Of a DNA stretch of 7,157 nt, positions 5,780-7,157 are shown piece by piece. This stretch comes from Oscillospiraceae bacterium. Its GTDB lineage: Bacteria > Bacillota > Clostridia > Oscillospirales > Oscillospiraceae. The translations under genes and the position numbers were made by a program. The first letter of the stretch is position 1. Every line of letters begins with the position of its first letter. The stretch spans positions 1 through 7,157 of the forward strand of contig CACXHI010000079.1 of NCBI GenBank assembly GCA_902767395.1. The letters are read 5' to 3'. The notes under the pieces are model-generated. The model searched no databases. It was not told where the DNA came from and worked only from the letters and a program-made list of their open reading frames with translations.

Positions 5780-6802
5780 TTAAACGCTGACGCTGCCGTT
5801 CAGAATGCCACGGTAGTCTGCGAGATTCTTCCGCAGCAGGGTGGGAATCTCCAGCCCGTAGGGGCAGCGGGTCATGCACAGGCCACAGTCCACGCAGTCG
5901 TCGATCTTTGCCATTTCCGCCTGCCAGTGCGCGTTGAGCCACGCCTCCGAGGGGGCCCTGCGCACCATCTGGGACATGCGGGCGCACTGATTGATGACGA
6001 TGCCCACCGTGCAGGGGGCGCAGTAGCCGCAGCCGCGGCAGAAATCCCCGGAAAGGGACGCCCGATCGGCCTCGATGACGGCCTGAAGCGCGGGCGTCAG
6101 CACCGGTTCGCGGGTGAAGAAGCTGAGCCACTGGCGCAGCTCGCTCTCGCGCTGAATGCCCCAGATCGGCAGGACGTTGAACTGCTGCATAAAGGCCATG
6201 CAGGCCTCGGCGTTGGTAAGCAGGCCGCCGGAGAGTCCCTTCATGGCGATGAAGCCCATCCCTGCCTGCTCGCAGGCGCGCACCAGCGCGAGGTCGCGGT
6301 CGCTGGCAAGGTAGGAGAACGGGAATTGCAGGGTTTCATACAGGCCGCTTGCGACAATCTCCTCCGCCACGCCGATCTGGTGGGCGGTGATGCCGATATG
6401 CCGCAGCTTTCCCTGCGCCTTCGCCTCCAGCATGGCCTCGTACATCCCGGTGCCGTCGCCGGGGCGGTAGCATTGCTTGACGCAGTGGAACTGATAGAGA
6501 TCAATGGAATCTGTTCGCAGAGCTCTCAGACTGGCCTCCAGATCCCTCCAAAAGTCCGCCGGGGTCTTGGCCTGCGTCTTGGTGGCAAGATAGACCTTCT
6601 CGCGCATCCCGTCGAAGGCCGCGCCGACCTTTTCCTCGCTGTCGGTGTAGGCGCGGGCCGTGTCGAAGAAGCGCATTCCGCCGTCGTAAGCCATGCGGAG
6701 CAGGTCCACGGCGGTCTGCCGGGACACGCGCTGGATCGGAAGCGCACCGAAGGCGTTCTGAGGAACCTTGATCCCGGTTCGCCCGAGGGTGATCTGCTTC
6801 AT
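5780..6802 (-). CDS. Aldo/keto reductase with C-terminal 4Fe-4S ferredoxin-like domain
   Basis: A 340-residue cytoplasmic protein. The N-terminal TIM-barrel domain (about 1-235) has the AKR catalytic tetrad: Asp47 and Tyr52 in FFDTARAY, Lys75 in ATKTQ and His106 in LYQFHCVK. After it, CRGCGYCAPC supplies Cys255, 258, 261 and 264, and CVDCGLCMTRCPYGL supplies Cys303, 306, 309 and 313, so two iron-sulfur clusters are likely; Cys273 is an extra cysteine between them. This architecture is well known in anaerobe genomes, where reduction of a carbonyl substrate may be linked to ferredoxin-like electron transfer, but substrates are mostly undetermined. The ATG at 6802 has GAGG at 6813-6810. It starts downstream of the pta hairpin, and about 76 bases upstream are free for a promoter. 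The uracil permease follows after 37 bases; no functional link between them is apparent. Confidence 0.93.
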   Translation of the reverse strand: MKQITLGRTGIKVPQNAFGALPIQRVSRQTAVDLLRMAYDGGMRFFDTARAYTDSEEKVGAAFDGMREKVYLATKTQAKTPADFWRDLEASLRALRTDSIDLYQFHCVKQCYRPGDGTGMYEAMLEAKAQGKLRHIGITAHQIGVAEEIVASGLYETLQFPFSYLASDRDLALVRACEQAGMGFIAMKGLSGGLLTNAEACMAFMQQFNVLPIWGIQRESELRQWLSFFTREPVLTPALQAVIEADRASLSGDFCRGCGYCAPCTVGIVINQCARMSQMVRRAPSEAWLNAHWQAEMAKIDDCVDCGLCMTRCPYGLEIPTLLRKNLADYRGILNGSVSV

Positions 6803-6878
6803 GGGAAGACCTCGCTTTCTGTGGAATCATAGTATCATGATCCGATAAAACGCTTGCACTCGTATCAGGCGCACTTCA
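6803..6878 (-). other. Leader and probable promoter region of the AKR-permease pair
   Basis: This 76-base gap lies between the pta hairpin and the AKR start and should hold the promoter for the AKR-permease pair. On the minus strand TACTAT (6834-6829) could be a -10 box, but 18 bases upstream there is only a weak TGCAAG (6858-6853). The -10 candidate overlaps a small inverted repeat, ATCAT (6826-6830) and ATGAT (6837-6841), which might be a regulator site. The promoter assignment is tentative. Confidence 0.3.
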
Positions 6879-6909
6879 AAGCGAGATCGGCCGGGGGCCG
6901 ATCTCGCTT
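6879..6909 (-). terminator. Perfect 14-bp hairpin after pta, likely terminator
   Basis: AAGCGAGATCGGCC (6879-6892) is a perfect inverted copy of GGCCGATCTCGCTT (6896-6909) around a GGG loop. It begins 11 bases after the phosphate acetyltransferase stop on the minus strand. The exit side reads CTTTGAAGTG, a poor U-tract, so termination may rely on the strong stem or on Rho, or the hairpin may protect the 3' end of the pta mRNA. Confidence 0.7.
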
Positions 6910-6920
6910 GCATTCAAAAC

Positions 6921-7157
6921 TTATGCCAGAGCAGCGGTGATAATCGCCATTTTGTAGACCTCGTCGGCGTTGCAGCCGCGGGAGAGGTCGTTGATGGGAG
7001 CGTTCAGGCCCTGCAGGATGGGGCCGTAGGCGGCGAAGCCGCCGAGACGCTGGGCGATCTTATAGCCGATGTTGCCGGCTTCGATGTTGGGGAAGATAAA
7101 GGTGTTGGCGTAGCCGGCGACCTTGCTGCCGGGGAACTTGAGCTGACCGACCGTGGG
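6921..7157 (-). CDS. pta: Phosphate acetyltransferase, C-terminal 78 residues (cut by window edge)
   Basis: Converts acetyl-CoA and phosphate to acetyl phosphate and CoA, the first step of acetate formation with ATP gain through acetate kinase. Only the C-terminal 78 residues are in the window; the frame runs on past base 7157. The visible part matches the phosphotransacetylase C-terminal domain closely: PTVGQLKFPGSKVAGYANTF at 1-20, FPNIEAGNIGYKIAQRLGG at 22-40, then YGPILQGLNAPINDLSRGCN at 44-63 and an ending near AIITAALA. These residues form the CoA/phosphate-binding region of the enzyme. The TAA is at 6923-6921, followed by a strong hairpin. No ackA is visible; if present it would lie outside the window or elsewhere in the genome. 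Confidence 0.95.
   Translation of the reverse strand, partial: PTVGQLKFPGSKVAGYANTFIFPNIEAGNIGYKIAQRLGGFAAYGPILQGLNAPINDLSRGCNADEVYKMAIITAALA

Noticed and set aside
5777..6832. 351-codon plus-strand open frame opposite the aldo/keto reductase
   Set aside because: It is nearly coextensive with a clear AKR gene on the other strand; its His/Ala/Gly-rich translation matches no family I know.

Overview
This 7157-base window looks like chromosomal DNA from a GC-rich anaerobic Firmicute, most likely a gut Clostridia of the Oscillospiraceae type (Oscillibacter or Flavonifractor relatives). That placement is inferred from GC-rich coding with strong C/G third positions, AGGAG-type ribosome binding sites, a PPi-type phosphofructokinase, phosphate acetyltransferase, a DUF6054 protein, an ApbE/NusG-II pair and short hairpin-rich intergenic repeats. 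No marker gene allows a species call.

Layout. One partial gene is on the plus strand: the C-terminal two thirds of a 6-phosphofructokinase (1-807), closed by a strong intrinsic terminator. Everything else is on the minus strand, read here from right to left. First come the last 78 codons of phosphate acetyltransferase (6921-7157, cut by the window edge) and a 14-bp perfect hairpin. Next are a ferredoxin-like aldo/keto reductase with two C-terminal cysteine clusters and, 37 bases on, an NCS2 uracil permease whose stop codon lies in the loop of a probable terminator. These are followed by a small DUF6054 protein, a glyoxalase-II-like MBL-fold hydrolase, an ApbE FMN transferase lipoprotein and a membrane-anchored NusG domain II protein that overlaps apbE by 4 bases. 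The last gene is an acyl-ACP thioesterase that converges on the phosphofructokinase.

Function. The window is mostly housekeeping and redox metabolism: glycolysis (PFK), acetate and ATP formation (Pta), pyrimidine uptake (permease), aldehyde/ketone or Fe-S-linked redox chemistry (AKR), thioester hydrolysis (MBL), covalent flavinylation of exported proteins (ApbE with NusG-II) and release of fatty acids from ACP. Only AKR-permease and ApbE-NusG-II are spaced tightly enough to argue for co-transcription; the other genes are separated by 57-114 bases.

The least ordinary part is the thioesterase. Small palindromic repeat elements sit on both sides of it. The downstream one appears to run into the gene and supply its last residues and stop codon. 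By eye, two of the three catalytic positions known from plant Fat enzymes are also changed. I see no phage, transposase, CRISPR, rRNA or tRNA, and no convincing wholly new system. No gene-free stretch exceeds 300 bases.
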